Assembly (NCBI GenBank): GCA_945910005.1 | Contig: OX246739.1 | Location: 11,754,292 to 11,818,291, forward strand | Source: Isoperla grammatica | Lineage: Eukaryota; Arthropoda; Insecta; Plecoptera; Perlodidae | Length of the DNA: 64,000 bases | Direction of reading: 5' to 3' | In this document: positions 63,401 through 64,000 of the stretch, piece by piece | How the letters are laid out: every line of letters starts with the position of its first letter | How positions within the stretch are numbered: position 1 is the stretch's first letter | Notes under the pieces: model-generated | The model's database searches: none | The model's input: the letters and a program-made list of their open reading frames with translations, nothing else | Told to the model about the DNA's origin: nothing | Program-made: the position numbers and the translations under genes

Positions 63401-63927
63401 TCCAGACAGTCTGGATCTGGCTTTCAAGTTACGCAGAAGGAAGTTTCTCATCGAAGTAAGTCTTAATATTGAGATTATTATCTAATGTAGGCTAGGCTTA
63501 CCTATATATCTCCACTCAACTCAAGAGTCAACTCAAAACTGCAACTCATTTTGTTAAACTCCCTCCCGTGTACATGTCGATCTTTATATTACATTGATCT
63601 TTTAGTTTAATAAACAGAAAGCAATCATGGACCTCAGCAATGCTTTCATTCTTATTTGTCACAAGGTGCAGCAATTTTCTCCCTGCAGAACCCACAATGA
63701 TGTGTGTAGTTTGTAGGCCTATATTTGAATGTGTGTATATATGTACTCAAATGTGTACCTATAATAAGACTTTTTTTCACACCCATGTTTTTTCCCGCCA
63801 GAAACTTCACCTTCCCCCCGAGTTGCAAGAGAGTGCCCAGCGTGAGCAAGATGACATATTTGGCTCGCAGGATAGCAGTGGAGGTTGTGGAGGAACGGGC
63901 AAAACTAAGAACCTGTTGGACTTTTGA
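60332..63927 (+). CDS. ELP4: Elongator complex protein 4 (5 exons)
   Basis: Coding exons are 60332-60461, 61746-61781, 61914-62536, 63240-63455 and 63802-63927, giving 376 residues, slightly shorter than the human protein (about 424). ELP4 pairs with ELP5 and ELP6 in the RecA-like hexamer of Elongator. That complex modifies wobble uridines of tRNAs (cm5U-type side chains) in the cytoplasm. Landmarks are RGSKASIRNAQLLISSGVPS and the glycine-rich GGGIPVGTIILLEED (about 44-58), a RecA-like strand-loop without a proper Walker A lysine. Further landmarks are KYFLSEGVVSGHSLLVAS, LGSPLW, FAGSDKETNP, KDYHGLFH, LHLPPEL and the C-terminal LLDF. All borders are GT...AG. ATG 60332 is the first in-frame ATG. 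The identification is firm. Confidence 0.96.
60768..61110. mobile_element. MITE in ELP4 intron 1
   Basis: The left end CTACGTATATCAC..AACGCGC is followed by a GGATGAAGGCGCCTT block. It is matched in inverse by AAGGCGCCTTCATCCC..GCGCGTT and GTGATATACGTAG at the right end, about 55 bp of TIR with a few mismatches. TGATATAC also recurs internally. No coding capacity is seen, and no clear target-site duplication. Confidence 0.75.
61260..61311. repeat. Perfect 52-bp palindrome
   Basis: The arm AGCCGCAGAAGAGTCTACTA and six further bases is followed directly by its exact reverse complement, with no loop beyond the TA centre. It includes CTACTACTAC/GTAGTAGTAG. It lies in ELP4 intron 1. Confidence 0.95.
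61746..61781 (+). CDS. ELP4: ELP4 exon 2 (36-base micro-exon)
   Basis: It encodes GGGIPVGTIILL with split codons at each end (phase 1 both sides). The acceptor is GTTTACAG and the donor CTAG|GTGAGT. It carries the glycine-rich loop of the RecA-like fold, so skipping it would keep frame but lose this core element. Confidence 0.92.
61782..61913 (+). other. ELP4 intron 2
   Basis: A short 132-bp intron with a T-rich end before TTTTTCAG. Nothing else is seen in it. Confidence 0.9.
61914..62536 (+). CDS. ELP4: ELP4 exon 3
   Basis: The 623-base exon encodes residues 56-263, the bulk of the RecA-like domain: YFLSEGVVSGHSLLVAS, IAWRYQDL, NMLRVVIDSLGSPLW and LFLYNLRGLLRSAYAVCML. The donor is TATCAG|GTAGCG, phase 0. 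Confidence 0.95.
62537..63239 (+). other. ELP4 intron 3
   Basis: A 703-bp intron with two TAGGCCTA palindromes. No other feature is seen. Confidence 0.9.
63240..63455 (+). CDS. ELP4: ELP4 exon 4
   Basis: It encodes residues 264-335 in phase 0: DQSLIKRVQHLCDTCLRLES, then the conserved AGSDKETNP, DYHGLFHV and LDLAFKLRRRKFLIE blocks. The acceptor is TTTTTACAG and the donor GAA|GTAAGT. Confidence 0.95.
63456..63801 (+). other. ELP4 intron 4
   Basis: A 346-bp intron ending in the pyrimidine-rich TTTTTTCCCGCCAG. No other feature is seen. Confidence 0.9.
63802..63927 (+). CDS. ELP4: ELP4 exon 5
   Basis: It encodes residues 336-376: KLHLPPELQESAQREQ, a Gly/Ser-rich stretch, and the conserved C-terminal LLDF before TGA. 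Confidence 0.94.
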   Translation, partial: KLHLPPELQESAQREQDDIFGSQDSSGGCGGTGKTKNLLDF

Positions 63928-64000
63928 CTTATTTCATAATGGAACTACGTGTAGGCCTATATTTCCCTCGTCAGCTGATGTGATCAGCTGATCAGCTGTG
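63928..64000 (+). other. ELP4 3' flank with clustered E-boxes
   Basis: The last 30 bases contain CAGCTG three times (within TCAGCTGATGTGATCAGCTG and following), the core of an E-box. This is probably 3' untranslated or downstream DNA. The window ends before any polyadenylation signal. Confidence 0.4.

Overview
The window is AT-rich nuclear DNA from an animal. Its genes are split by introns with GT...AG borders, intergenic distances are long, and it holds many tRNA-derived SINE remnants, inverted-repeat DNA elements, a LINE tail and microsatellites. The genes that can be read are metazoan. The cytosolic small heat-shock protein has the N-terminal style of invertebrate l(2)efl/Hsp20 proteins, so I infer a bilaterian, probably marine, invertebrate (a lophotrochozoan such as a mollusc would fit). 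The phylum cannot be fixed from the sequence alone.

Layout. Positions 1-23.4 kb show no convincing coding exon. They carry a foldback MITE (691-946), SINE-like pieces, a nine-copy 37-bp satellite (6321-6653), a near-perfect 160-bp hairpin (8775-8934) and simple repeats. At 23515-23610 (minus) there is one plausible first coding exon of an unrecognised acidic protein, with a 386-bp giant hairpin about 400 bp upstream of it. A three-exon gene for a small heat-shock protein with a likely mitochondrial presequence lies on the minus strand at 27310-30277, with heat-shock elements and CCAAT boxes upstream. Its large second intron carries a 658-bp terminal-inverted-repeat transposon.

From 30.6 to 38.2 kb there is mostly non-coding DNA, ending in about 1.09 kb of uninterrupted AAAT tandem repeat (38241-39328). 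About 550 bp beyond it starts a second small heat-shock protein gene on the plus strand (four exons, 39879-53890, 219 residues, predicted cytosolic). Its first intron of 7.5 kb holds SINE, MITE and LINE remnants. After about 6.4 kb of intergenic DNA comes a complete five-exon ELP4 gene, an Elongator subunit (60332-63927), with a MITE and a perfect 52-bp palindrome in its first intron.

How the genes fit together: the two small heat-shock protein genes are divergent, about 9.6 kb apart, and aimed at different compartments. Both encode an alpha-crystallin domain with a C-terminal I-x-I/V motif, but they share no intron position within that domain, so any common origin is old. ELP4 belongs to a separate pathway (wobble-uridine modification of tRNA) and has no obvious functional tie to its neighbours. 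I found no operon-like or clearly new multi-gene system. The most unusual items are the satellite of nine splice-donor-like palindromes, the large hairpins, the kilobase AAAT tract, the orphan first exon and the mitochondrial-type small heat-shock protein.
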